7,437 nucleotides of DNA, taken from positions 1 to 7,437 of the forward strand of contig JAHEBR010000099.1 in assembly GCA_024642185.1 (NCBI GenBank), given 5' to 3'. A program made the translations under genes and the position numbers. Every line of letters starts with the position of its first letter. Position 1 is the stretch's first letter. Positions 1-5,487 of the stretch are shown here, in pieces. Below the pieces are notes generated by a model that was not told where the DNA came from, made no database searches, and saw nothing but the letters and a program-made list of their open reading frames with translations. This stretch comes from Marivivens sp. GTDB lineage: Bacteria > Pseudomonadota > Alphaproteobacteria > Rhodobacterales > Rhodobacteraceae.

Positions 1-836
1 TCGAGGCTGGCGCCGTGGGTCAGCTCGAAAATGCGCTGGAGAAGGAATGGCGTGACGGCTTTGGCGGCGATGCCCTTTGCCTCGGCCTCGGCCAGCGCCT
101 TGGCGATGTGCGGCGCAAGCACCTCCGAGGGGATTTCGGCGTCAGCCGGGATCGGGTTGGCGACCAGCTGTCCGCCGGAAAGGCCAAGGGCGGCGCGCAT
201 CCGGTGGGCGGCGGCGATCTCGGCGGGGCTGTCCATCCGCAGGGGCGCCCTGAGGCCCGATTGTCGCGACCAGAAGGCGGGAAGGTCGTCTTGCCCGTAG
301 GCGATCACCGGAACGCCGAGGGTTTCGAGGACCTCGAGAGTTTTCGGCAGGTCGAGGATCGCTTTGGCTCCGGCGGCAATGACCGTGACCGGGGTCTGGG
401 CAAGCTCGTGCAGGTCGGCCGAGATGTCAAAGCTCGTCTCCGCCCCGCGATGCACGCCGCCGATCCCGCCTGTCGCAAAGACCTCGATCCCGGCCAGACG
501 GGCGGCGATCATGGTGGCGGCCACGGTCGTGGCTCCGGTCCGGCCCGAGGCGAGGCAGGCGGCCATGTCGGCGCGGGAGAGTTTCATCACATCCTTGGCC
601 CGCCCGAGCGCGTCGAGCTGGGGGGCGCTCAGGCCGACGTGAAGCGCACCGTCCAGCACCGCGATGGTGGCGGGCGTGGCACCGCCTTGGCGCACCGTCT
701 CTTCGACCCGCCGCGCGGTTTCGACATTCTGCGGATAGGGCATCCCGTGGGTGATGATCGTGCTTTCAAGCGCGACCACCGGAGCGCCTTTGGCGCGGGC
801 CTCGGCAACTTCGTCGGAATAGATAATTGCAATCAC
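1..836 (-). CDS. psuG: Pseudouridine-5'-phosphate glycosidase, C-terminus cut by window edge
   Basis: PsuG reversibly cleaves the C-C glycosidic bond of pseudouridine 5'-phosphate, giving uracil and ribose 5-phosphate, in the cytoplasm. I translated this frame by hand. It opens with a GTG at 836-834 whose last two bases form the start of the kinase stop codon (a GTGA overlap), and it stays open to the left edge. About 278 residues are present, against roughly 300-310 for the family, so only the C-terminus is missing. Family hallmarks are the segment VVALESTIITHGMPYP (residues 20-35), TGGIGGVHRG (122-131), DISADLHEL (137-145) and AAGAKAILDL (154-163). By alignment from memory with E. coli PsuG, E24, D141 and K158 match the active-site Glu31, Asp149 and Lys166 (Lys166 forms the ring-opened ribose adduct). 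A GGAG at 850-847, 10 nt before the GTG, supports the start. It follows psuK, so it is probably translationally coupled. The identification is secure. Confidence 0.95.
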   Translation of the reverse strand, partial: MIAIIYSDEVAEARAKGAPVVALESTIITHGMPYPQNVETARRVEETVRQGGATPATIAVLDGALHVGLSAPQLDALGRAKDVMKLSRADMAACLASGRTGATTVAATMIAARLAGIEVFATGGIGGVHRGAETSFDISADLHELAQTPVTVIAAGAKAILDLPKTLEVLETLGVPVIAYGQDDLPAFWSRQSGLRAPLRMDSPAEIAAAHRMRAALGLSGGQLVANPIPADAEIPSEVLAPHIAKALAEAEAKGIAAKAVTPFLLQRIFELTHGASL

Positions 837-1726
837 TTGGGCACTTCTCCGGAAACATAGGTGGCGGCGGCATCAAGCGCCTTGAAGAGCGCCTCCTCGC
901 GATTTGCGCCGCGCGCTTCGGCCACGATATGGGCGGCCATAAAGGTATCGCCCGCGCCGGTGACCCGTGTCACCAGCACTTTGGGCGGGGCGAGAGTGAT
1001 GACGCTTTCGCCCGTGGCTTCACTGGCGGCGCGGCCTCCGTCCGTGACGAGAACGCGGTGCGCGCCGCGGGCAATCATCGCAGCGGCGGCTGTGGCCGAG
1101 TCGGTGAAATGCGACTGGCAGAGGCGGCTTGCCTCTTCAAGATTGACATAGAGGGTCGCGGTTGGATGATCCATCAGCGCCAACAGGCGTTCGGCCTTGC
1201 CGGGGCTGGCGGGGGCGACCCGCAGGTCGGCGGCTGCGAAAAGAGGTGAGCGGGCAATGTCGCGCAAAAGATCGGTGGTCAGGTTGCCGTCGAGCGCGAC
1301 GAGGCCGGAGTAGGGGGCCGAGGCGCTCCCGAGGCGTCCATCGGCCAGCGGGGCAAGGATGCGATCCCCTGCCGCCTCAAGCGAATGCGCATCGGCAATC
1401 GCCGCGATAAGACCGTTTGCCCCCTCGACCGCCATATAGACGTCGGTCGGAAGATCGTCGGAGCGGTAGGCATACTGGCACACAAGCCCCATCCGCTCAG
1501 CCTCGGCAATCAACTCCTCCCCTTCGGCATCGCGGCCAATGGCGGTGAGGATCGCGGGCGTCAGACCAAAACGACGGAGCGTCATGGCAATATTCATGGC
1601 AACGCCGCCGGGCAGGCGCGTGATCCGACCCGGAACATCGGTGCCCACCTGCATATGGACCGAGGCGCGGCCGATCACGTCCCACAGGACGGAGCCGATG
1701 CAAAGAATGTCGGGCGTTTTCACCAT
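833..1726 (-). CDS. psuK: PfkB-family carbohydrate kinase, probable pseudouridine kinase
   Basis: This is a 297-residue ribokinase/PfkB-fold kinase. From its partner it most likely phosphorylates pseudouridine at the 5' position with ATP, supplying PsuG. Seen in the protein: an N-terminal strand DILCIGSVLWDVIGR (residues 6-20), the substrate-side glycine motif PGGVAMN (39-45), an NxxE motif at N195-E198, and the C-terminal signature GAGDTFMAAH (257-266), whose D260 is the expected catalytic base. The length is typical of the family. I chose ATG 1726. An in-frame TTG at 1744 would add six residues (MRQQAL) before the family N-terminus. Neither start has a strong ribosome-binding site. The gene overlaps psuG by 4 nt downstream and diverges from the HupE-like gene. 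PfkB kinases are hard to assign by sequence alone (ribokinase, adenosine kinase and fructokinase share the motifs), so the substrate rests on the operon context. No pseudouridine transporter is visible in this window. Confidence 0.9.
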   Translation of the reverse strand: MVKTPDILCIGSVLWDVIGRASVHMQVGTDVPGRITRLPGGVAMNIAMTLRRFGLTPAILTAIGRDAEGEELIAEAERMGLVCQYAYRSDDLPTDVYMAVEGANGLIAAIADAHSLEAAGDRILAPLADGRLGSASAPYSGLVALDGNLTTDLLRDIARSPLFAAADLRVAPASPGKAERLLALMDHPTATLYVNLEEASRLCQSHFTDSATAAAAMIARGAHRVLVTDGGRAASEATGESVITLAPPKVLVTRVTGAGDTFMAAHIVAEARGANREEALFKALDAAATYVSGEVPK

Positions 1727-1768
1727 AAGGGCTTGTTGCCGCAAAGCTGCAAGCGCCGCAAGGGATGC

Positions 1769-1797
1769 TTGCTGTTTGCAGGGCCGTGACCTATTCG
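1769..1797 (+). promoter_or_regulatory. Possible sigma-70-type promoter for the HupE-like gene
   Basis: TTGCTG at 1769-1774 and TATTCG at 1792-1797 are separated by 17 nt. They lie in the 126-nt divergent region and would start a leader of about 50 nt ahead of GTG 1853. The -10 box is a moderate match, so this is a candidate only. I found no comparably good pair pointing towards psuK. Confidence 0.35.
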
Positions 1798-1852
1798 GCA
1801 GACCACCGACCCAACAGCACCATCAGGGCCATCCGACAGGGCATCGATCACC

Positions 1853-2413
1853 GTGCAGGCTTTCTTCGACTATCTTCCTATCGGCTTTGAGCACATCATT
1901 CCTCGCGGCCTTGATCATATCCTGTTCGTGCTCGGGCTCTTCTTGCTGTCGTTTCGGATGCGGCCCCTTATGTGGCAGATCTCGGCGTTTACTGTGGCCC
2001 ATACGATCACGCTTGCGCTGGCCGCGACGGGCCATGTGCGCCTACCAGAGGCAATCGTCGAGCCGCTGATCGCCGCGTCGATTGTTTTCGTGGCTGTCGA
2101 AAACCTCGTGGCGCGCCACGTCGGCCGGTGGCGGGCGCTCATCGTATTTGGCTTTGGTCTCCTGCACGGGCTTGGGTTTGCAGCGGTTCTGGGCGAGATC
2201 GGGCTGCCGGAGGGGGCATTCCTGCCCGCGCTGATTGGGTTCAATGTCGGGGTCGAGCTTGGGCAGATCACGGTGATCATTCTGGCCTATCACCTCGTTG
2301 CACGGCCGTTCGGCGACAGACGCTGGTATCAGGCGCGGATCGCGCGTCCGGCCTCGATCTTGATCGCGGCGATCGGCGCGTGGTGGGTCATCGAGCGCAG
2401 CCTGCTTGGCTAA
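1853..2413 (+). CDS. HupE/UreJ_2-family integral membrane protein
   Basis: This is a 186-residue, very hydrophobic protein with about five predicted membrane segments (roughly residues 22-36, 42-60, 69-87, 95-116, 123-148, and a last one at 166-183). It matches the HupE/UreJ_2 pattern: GFEHIIPRGLDHILFVLG (11-28), FTVAHTITLALA (46-57), VEPLIAASIVFVAVENL (69-85), FGLLHGLGFA (101-110) and GFNVGVELGQ (129-138). Membrane-embedded polar residues H14, D21, H22, H50, E83, H105 and E135 are candidate metal ligands. HupE/UreJ relatives are associated with nickel uptake for hydrogenase or urease, but the spacing here is H-x6-DH, not the H-x5-DH described for HupE, so nickel transport should not be assumed. 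The start is GTG 1853. The frame is open upstream to 1790 without an ATG, GTG or TTG, and a weak ACAGGG lies at 1836-1841. It stands alone, divergent from psuK and ahead of rpsB. The function is unproven. Confidence 0.85.
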   Translation: MQAFFDYLPIGFEHIIPRGLDHILFVLGLFLLSFRMRPLMWQISAFTVAHTITLALAATGHVRLPEAIVEPLIAASIVFVAVENLVARHVGRWRALIVFGFGLLHGLGFAAVLGEIGLPEGAFLPALIGFNVGVELGQITVIILAYHLVARPFGDRRWYQARIARPASILIAAIGAWWVIERSLLG

Positions 2414-2423
2414 GGTGGAGTTT

Positions 2424-2445
2424 GCCGCACGCGGGGGCTTGCGGC
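2424..2445. repeat. Inverted repeat downstream of the HupE-like gene, overlapping the rpsB -35 box
   Basis: GCCGCA (2424-2429) pairs perfectly with TGCGGC (2440-2445) around a 10-nt G-rich loop, 11 nt after the HupE-like stop codon. No T-tract follows, so it is a weak terminator candidate. Because its right arm covers the -35 element at 2439-2444, it could instead be an operator. A second small repeat, GGAA-TGTG-TTCC, sits at 2447-2458 in the promoter spacer. Confidence 0.3.
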
Positions 2446-2467
2446 GGGAATGTGTTCCATCTATATG
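2439..2467 (+). promoter_or_regulatory. Sigma-70-type promoter of the rpsB-tsf operon
   Basis: TTGCGG at 2439-2444 and TATATG at 2462-2467 are separated by exactly 17 nt. This is the best promoter match in the window and it sits where a promoter for rpsB is needed. Transcription would begin near 2474, giving a leader of about 108 nt before the rpsB ATG. The call is from sequence match and position only. Confidence 0.6.
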
Positions 2468-2474
2468 CGCGGCA

Positions 2475-2582
2475 CTCAATCCCGCAGGCGGGGGCGGGTG
2501 CTATGGGGAGACATCCCATATCATCCACCGGTTGGGCGCAAGCCTGATCCCCCGCCGAGGCTAAACCGGAAAGGAATAAGAC
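2475..2582 (+). promoter_or_regulatory. Structured rpsB leader, candidate S2 autoregulatory region
   Basis: The presumed 5' untranslated region holds several possible hairpins: CCCGC (2481-2485) with GCGGG (2494-2498); TATGGG (2502-2507) with CCCATA (2515-2520), extendable by a G-T pair to a 5-nt loop; and a six-pair stem at 2532-2547 closed by a GCAA tetraloop. CCGGTT (2528-2533) can also pair with AACCGG (2564-2569), which would enclose the tetraloop hairpin region and end directly against the Shine-Dalgarno AAGGA (2571-2575). The last two pairings share bases 2532-2533. S2 represses its own operon in some bacteria through a leader RNA; that this leader does so is inference. Confidence 0.45.
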
Positions 2583-3335
2583 ATGGCTCTTCCCGAGTTC
2601 TCCATGCGTCAGCTCTTGGAAGCTGGCGTTCACTTCGGCCACCAGACCCAGCGCTGGAACCCGAAGATGCAAAGCTACATCTACGGCAGCCGCAACGGCA
2701 TCCACATCCTCGATCTGACCCAGACCGTGCCGATGCTTGACGCCGCCCTCAGCGTGATCCGTGATACCGTCGCCAAGGGCGGCCGGATCCTCTTTGTCGG
2801 CACCAAGCGTCAGGCCCAGAAGGGCATCGCCGATGCCGCTGAAAAGTCGGCCCAGTTCTACATGAACCACCGCTGGCTCGGTGGCACGCTGACCAACTGG
2901 CAGACCGTTTCGCAATCGATCAACCGCCTCAAGGCGATCGACGAGGCGGCCGCTCAGGGCTTTGATGGCCTCACCAAGAAAGAGCGCCTCGGCATGGAGC
3001 GCGAGCAGGCCAAACTTCAGGCCTCGCTCGGCGGTATCCGCGAGATGGGCGGCGTTCCGGATCTTCTGTTCGTCATCGACGTGAACAAGGAAGACCTCGC
3101 CATCCTCGAAGCCAACAAGCTCGGCATCCCGGTTGTCGCCGTTGTCGACACCAACTGCTCGCCGGCTGGCGTTGACTATATCATCCCCGGCAACGACGAC
3201 GCCGCGCGCGCCATCGCGCTGTACTGCGATCTCGCCGCTCGCGCCGCCCTCGACGGTATGTCGACCCAGCTTGCCAAGGCCGGTGTCGATCTCGGCGCGA
3301 TGGAAAATATCGCCGAAGAGGCCGCCGCGGAGTAA
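2583..3335 (+). CDS. rpsB: 30S ribosomal protein S2
   Basis: S2 is an essential protein of the small ribosomal subunit. It binds late in assembly near S1 and helps position mRNA. The 250-residue protein has the full family pattern: MRQLLEAGVHFGHQTQRWNPKM (8-29), the run ending GIHILDLTQT (39-48), GRILFVGTK (67-75), NHRWLGGTLTN (95-105) and VPDLLFVIDV (158-167) followed by IPVVAVVDTNC (182-192). The length is normal, with a short acidic-alanine tail. The start is ATG 2583 with AAGGA at 2571-2575, spacer 7 nt, and the MALPEF opening fits alphaproteobacterial S2. Codon use is strongly biased to GGC, GCC, CTC and AAG, as expected for a highly expressed gene. It is the first gene of the rpsB-tsf operon, a conserved bacterial pairing. 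The identification is certain. Confidence 0.99.
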   Translation: MALPEFSMRQLLEAGVHFGHQTQRWNPKMQSYIYGSRNGIHILDLTQTVPMLDAALSVIRDTVAKGGRILFVGTKRQAQKGIADAAEKSAQFYMNHRWLGGTLTNWQTVSQSINRLKAIDEAAAQGFDGLTKKERLGMEREQAKLQASLGGIREMGGVPDLLFVIDVNKEDLAILEANKLGIPVVAVVDTNCSPAGVDYIIPGNDDAARAIALYCDLAARAALDGMSTQLAKAGVDLGAMENIAEEAAAE

Positions 3336-3360
3336 TCCGCGCCGCTTCGCACAATTTCAA

Positions 3361-3383
3361 CCGGACGGGCAGGGCCCGTCCGG
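3361..3383 (+). promoter_or_regulatory. Strong intergenic hairpin between rpsB and tsf
   Basis: CCGGACGGGC (3361-3370) and GCCCGTCCGG (3374-3383) form a perfect 10-bp stem with an AGG loop, in the 72-nt gap and 11 nt before the tsf Shine-Dalgarno. It is followed by CCACCTCTATTAA, not by a T-tract, so it is unlikely to be a full terminator. It may act as a partial attenuator, an RNA-processing site or a 3' stabiliser of the rpsB segment, allowing S2 and EF-Ts to be made in different amounts. The structure is seen; its role is inferred. Confidence 0.6.
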
Positions 3384-3407
3384 CCACCTCTATTAAGGAG
3401 ACGCATG

Positions 3408-4286
3408 ATGACGATCACCGCATCGATGGTGAAAGAACTCCGCGAGTCGACCGGCGCGGGCATGATGGACGCCAAGAAGGCGCTCACCGAAACCAATGGC
3501 GACATGGAAGCCGCCGTTGACTGGCTGCGCACCAAGGGCCTTGCCAAGGCCGCCAAGAAATCCGGCCGCACCGCCGCCGAGGGCCTCGTGGCCGTCGCCG
3601 TGAACGGCGGCAAGGGCGTCGCTGTCGAGGTCAATTCCGAGACCGACTTCGTGGCCAAAAACGCCGACTTCCAGAAAATGGTTGCCGGTATCGCCACCGT
3701 GGCCCTTGGCGTTGACAACACCGAGGCGCTCAAGGCCGCTTCGATGAACGGCAAGACCGTCGAGACCGTAGTGACCGAAGCCGTTGCCGTGATCGGCGAA
3801 AACATGTCGGTGCGCCGCATGGCTGCGATCGAAGCGGACGGCGTTGTGACCTATGTCCACAATGCCGCCACCGACGGCATGGGCAAGATCGGCGTTCTCG
3901 TCGGTTTCTCGGGCGGCAATGAGGGCTTTGCCCGTCAGGTCGCCATGCACATTGCCGCCGCCAACCCCGCGTCGCTTTCCGAAGCCGACCTTGATCCGGC
4001 CGTTGTCGCCAAGGAAAAGGCCGTGCAGATGGATATCGCCCGCGAGTCGGGCAAGCCCGAAGCCGTGATCGAGAAAATGATCGAAGGCCGCATGAAGAAG
4101 TTCGTCGCCGAGTCGACCCTTCTCGGCCAGGCCTTCGTCATCAACCCCGACCTGACCGTCGAGGCCGCCGCCAAGGAAGCCGGCGTGACCATCACCGGTT
4201 TCGTCCGCCTCGAGGTTGGTGAAGGCATCGAGAAAGAAGCCGACGACTTCGCCGCCGAAGTCGCCCGGATGAACGCCAAGGGCTAA
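3408..4286 (+). CDS. tsf: Translation elongation factor Ts
   Basis: EF-Ts is the guanine-nucleotide exchange factor that releases GDP from EF-Tu. The 292-residue protein has the N-terminal UBA-like domain (2-55, with TASMVKELRESTGAGMMDAK), the EF-Tu-contacting TDFV motif at 79-82 as in E. coli, then IGENMSVRR (129-137), MHIAAANP (180-187) and the KPEAVIEKMIEGRMKKF helix region (216-232). Two ATGs are adjacent at 3405 and 3408. I chose 3408, because AAGGAG at 3395-3400 then has a 7-nt spacer (4 nt for 3405) and MTITASMVKE matches the usual N-terminus. Using 3405 would add only one Met. It is co-transcribed with rpsB, codon use is that of a highly expressed gene, and a clear terminator follows. 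The identification is certain. Confidence 0.99.
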   Translation: MTITASMVKELRESTGAGMMDAKKALTETNGDMEAAVDWLRTKGLAKAAKKSGRTAAEGLVAVAVNGGKGVAVEVNSETDFVAKNADFQKMVAGIATVALGVDNTEALKAASMNGKTVETVVTEAVAVIGENMSVRRMAAIEADGVVTYVHNAATDGMGKIGVLVGFSGGNEGFARQVAMHIAAANPASLSEADLDPAVVAKEKAVQMDIARESGKPEAVIEKMIEGRMKKFVAESTLLGQAFVINPDLTVEAAAKEAGVTITGFVRLEVGEGIEKEADDFAAEVARMNAKG

Positions 4287-4309
4287 TCCCTCGCGTCATC
4301 GCTGAACAA

Positions 4310-4343
4310 GGCCCGTCGGAGCGATCCGGCGGGCCATTTCGTT
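4310..4343 (+). terminator. Rho-independent terminator of rpsB-tsf
   Basis: GGCCCGTCGGA (4310-4320) pairs with TCCGGCGGGCC (4325-4335) over 11 bp with one G-T wobble, closed by a GCGA tetraloop. It is followed by ATTTCGTT and starts 24 nt after the tsf stop codon. Form and position fit an intrinsic terminator. Confidence 0.85.
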
Positions 4344-4356
4344 GGGGCAGGGCGCG

Positions 4357-4381
4357 CGCCGGTCAAGCTCAGCAACCGGCG
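4357..4381. repeat. Inverted repeat after the tsf terminator
   Basis: CGCCGGT (4357-4363) and ACCGGCG (4375-4381) are perfect 7-nt arms around an 11-nt loop, in noncoding DNA between tsf and the convergent luxR-type gene. No T-tract follows. It is the first of three consecutive foldable units in this gap. Confidence 0.5.
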
Positions 4382-4404
4382 GATCTAACAAGATTGGGGG
4401 TCCC

Positions 4405-4448
4405 GGTTGGTCCCGTCCCAACCTGAAATAGCAGGAGTCGACGGGACC
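4405..4448. repeat. Nested inverted repeats with two mutually exclusive folds
   Basis: GGTCCCGTC (4409-4417) and GACGGGACC (4440-4448) are perfect 9-nt arms. Inside them CCTG (4422-4425) and CAGG (4432-4435) make an inner stem with a 6-nt loop, with 4-nt bulges on both sides. A competing stem, GGTTGG (4405-4410) with CCAACC (4418-4423), uses bases of both. No open frame with a plausible start explains the symmetry. Confidence 0.5.
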
Positions 4449-4450
4449 GC

Positions 4451-4490
4451 GTTCCAGGCCTAAGGCCACCACTCACGGAACATCTCATTT
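4451..4490 (+). terminator. Possible terminator-like hairpin followed by a T-run
   Basis: GTTCC (4451-4455) pairs with GGAAC (4477-4481), enclosing a smaller stem GGCC-TAA-GGCC (4457-4467). The sequence then becomes T-rich (ATCTCATTTTT, 4482-4492). If the upstream repeats are transcribed rightwards this could be their 3' end. The 5-bp outer stem is weak, so confidence is low. Confidence 0.3.
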
Positions 4491-4510
4491 TTGATTGATT
4501 CTAAAGAAAA

Positions 4511-4550
4511 TGAAAGTACGGAAAACCTGACCCGTGAGCAGAATTTTCCG
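4511..4550 (-). terminator. Probable terminator of the LuxR-type gene
   Basis: Read on the minus strand just past the stop codon, CGGAAAA pairs with TTTTCCG (positions 4550-4544 and 4525-4519), with an inner CTG/CAG pairing around the apex. A T-rich stretch follows (TACTTTCATTTTCTTT). Its position 5 nt after the stop suits a terminator, although the stem is A-T rich. Confidence 0.45.
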
Positions 4551-4555
4551 ATTGG

Positions 4556-5350
4556 TTAATTATTGATCGTTTTCACATAGACCTGATTAAGAAATGCCGC
4601 TTTGAGCAACGCTTGGGCGGTTGTTTCGACTCCGAGAGCGGCCCGCGCGAGGCGCAGATGTTTTTCAACCATCGCAATTGAAATGTTGAGCAGGCCGGAA
4701 ATCTCGGAGGCAGACTTTCCATCGCCAACAGCCTCAAGGATTTGTCTTTGCCGGGGGGAGAGGCGGATCGACCCAAGGTTGGGCAACGACATAATCTTGA
4801 GGTGGGCCACGTTATTGATGATTTCGATGTCGCGACCGTGCTGCGCCCATATCTTGTCGACGTTGTCCTGGTCCAATCCGGGCCTGGCGGTTAGGGCCAT
4901 TGCCGCTCTTTGCCGCGATCCGGTTGTGACAAAAGAAATCGTATATCCAGCAACAACTTGCATCGCTCTGTTAAACTCAAGATGACGAAGCTCGGTGGTT
5001 GAAAGCTGTCCTGAAGCCGCACGATCCTGAACGATCTGCCAACTCTGTGAGCCAAAATGCGTCATGGTCCAACGCATCATCGGTGCCGAGCGCAGTGTTT
5101 CTTGGGTCAGGAAGCGCCGGATATATTCAGGCGAGTGGTTTGACAGGACCACCCAATCCAACTCTGGGCCGACGCCGTCTTTTTCAGCGCTGCGTGTTAG
5201 CCCATAGATCAGACGGTCAAACCCATAGCTTGCCATCTTCCTTGTCAAAAGTGACCACAGATCTTCAGCAGACTCAGCGGATACTATTTGTGCGAGAAAA
5301 TCGACCGTATCCGCAGACTCTGCATCCAGCATAAAAGCACCCAAGTTCAT
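4556..5350 (-). CDS. LuxR-family transcriptional regulator with autoinducer-binding-type domain
   Basis: This is a DNA-binding regulator of 264 residues. Residues 15-185 look like the autoinducer-binding domain (PF03472 type), including SYGFDRLIYGLTR (41-53), LSNHSPEYIRRF (69-80) and SAPMMRW (88-94). Residues 195-258 are a LuxR/GerE helix-turn-helix with LSPRQRQILEAVGDGKSASEIS (197-218) and IAMVEKHLRLARAALGV (225-241). Of the usual acyl-homoserine-lactone contacts, W104 is present in the expected place, but Tyr76, Phe80 and Ala89 stand where canonical proteins have Trp, Tyr and Asp, so the ligand may differ or be absent. I chose ATG 5350. A TTG at 5446 would add 32 residues that do not look like family sequence and would cover the promoter-like DNA. 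There is no good Shine-Dalgarno. No luxI-type synthase is in view. Base composition is visibly more AT-rich than in rpsB-tsf, which may indicate transfer or low expression. Confidence 0.9.
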   Translation of the reverse strand: MNLGAFMLDAESADTVDFLAQIVSAESAEDLWSLLTRKMASYGFDRLIYGLTRSAEKDGVGPELDWVVLSNHSPEYIRRFLTQETLRSAPMMRWTMTHFGSQSWQIVQDRAASGQLSTTELRHLEFNRAMQVVAGYTISFVTTGSRQRAAMALTARPGLDQDNVDKIWAQHGRDIEIINNVAHLKIMSLPNLGSIRLSPRQRQILEAVGDGKSASEISGLLNISIAMVEKHLRLARAALGVETTAQALLKAAFLNQVYVKTINN

Positions 5351-5367
5351 GCTTACCCAGTCGGCTA

Positions 5368-5397
5368 TATATGTTACATAATACTGATTATGCGCAA
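5368..5397 (-). promoter_or_regulatory. Possible promoter and palindromic operator of the LuxR-type gene
   Basis: On the minus strand TTGCGC (5397-5392) and CATATA (5373-5368) are 18 nt apart, which would start transcription about 11 nt before ATG 5350 and leave almost no leader. The perfect palindrome TATGT-A-ACATA (5370-5380) overlaps the -10 box, a position typical of a repressor or autoregulator site. Both calls are pattern-based, and the AT-rich setting raises the chance of coincidence. Confidence 0.3.
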
Positions 5398-5487
5398 TGC
5401 GGCTGTCAGCTCGAGGCCAGTCTTCCGGCCAATGCGATAAACGCAAGCAAAATCAACAAAACCAACGCTCGGAGTTCGAAAACCCAT

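Noticed and set aside
15..860. Long open frame on the plus strand
   Set aside because: It lies antisense to psuG, whose active-site motifs are clear. Its protein is low in complexity (Gly, Arg, Asp, His rich) with no family pattern; high GC content creates such shadows.
1972..2547. Plus-strand frame overlapping the HupE-like gene and running into the rpsB leader
   Set aside because: It is an out-of-frame reading of a clear membrane-protein gene, rich in Arg and Ala and with no domain.
3176..3950. Minus-strand frames opposite rpsB and tsf
   Set aside because: They are antisense to two certain, highly biased genes and have no motifs; codon bias of the sense strand explains their openness.
4405..4481. 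tRNA or tRNA fragment in the tsf-luxR gap
   Set aside because: The stems are suggestive, but there is no TTCRA T-loop, no plausible anticodon arm, and the stem spacing does not fit a cloverleaf.
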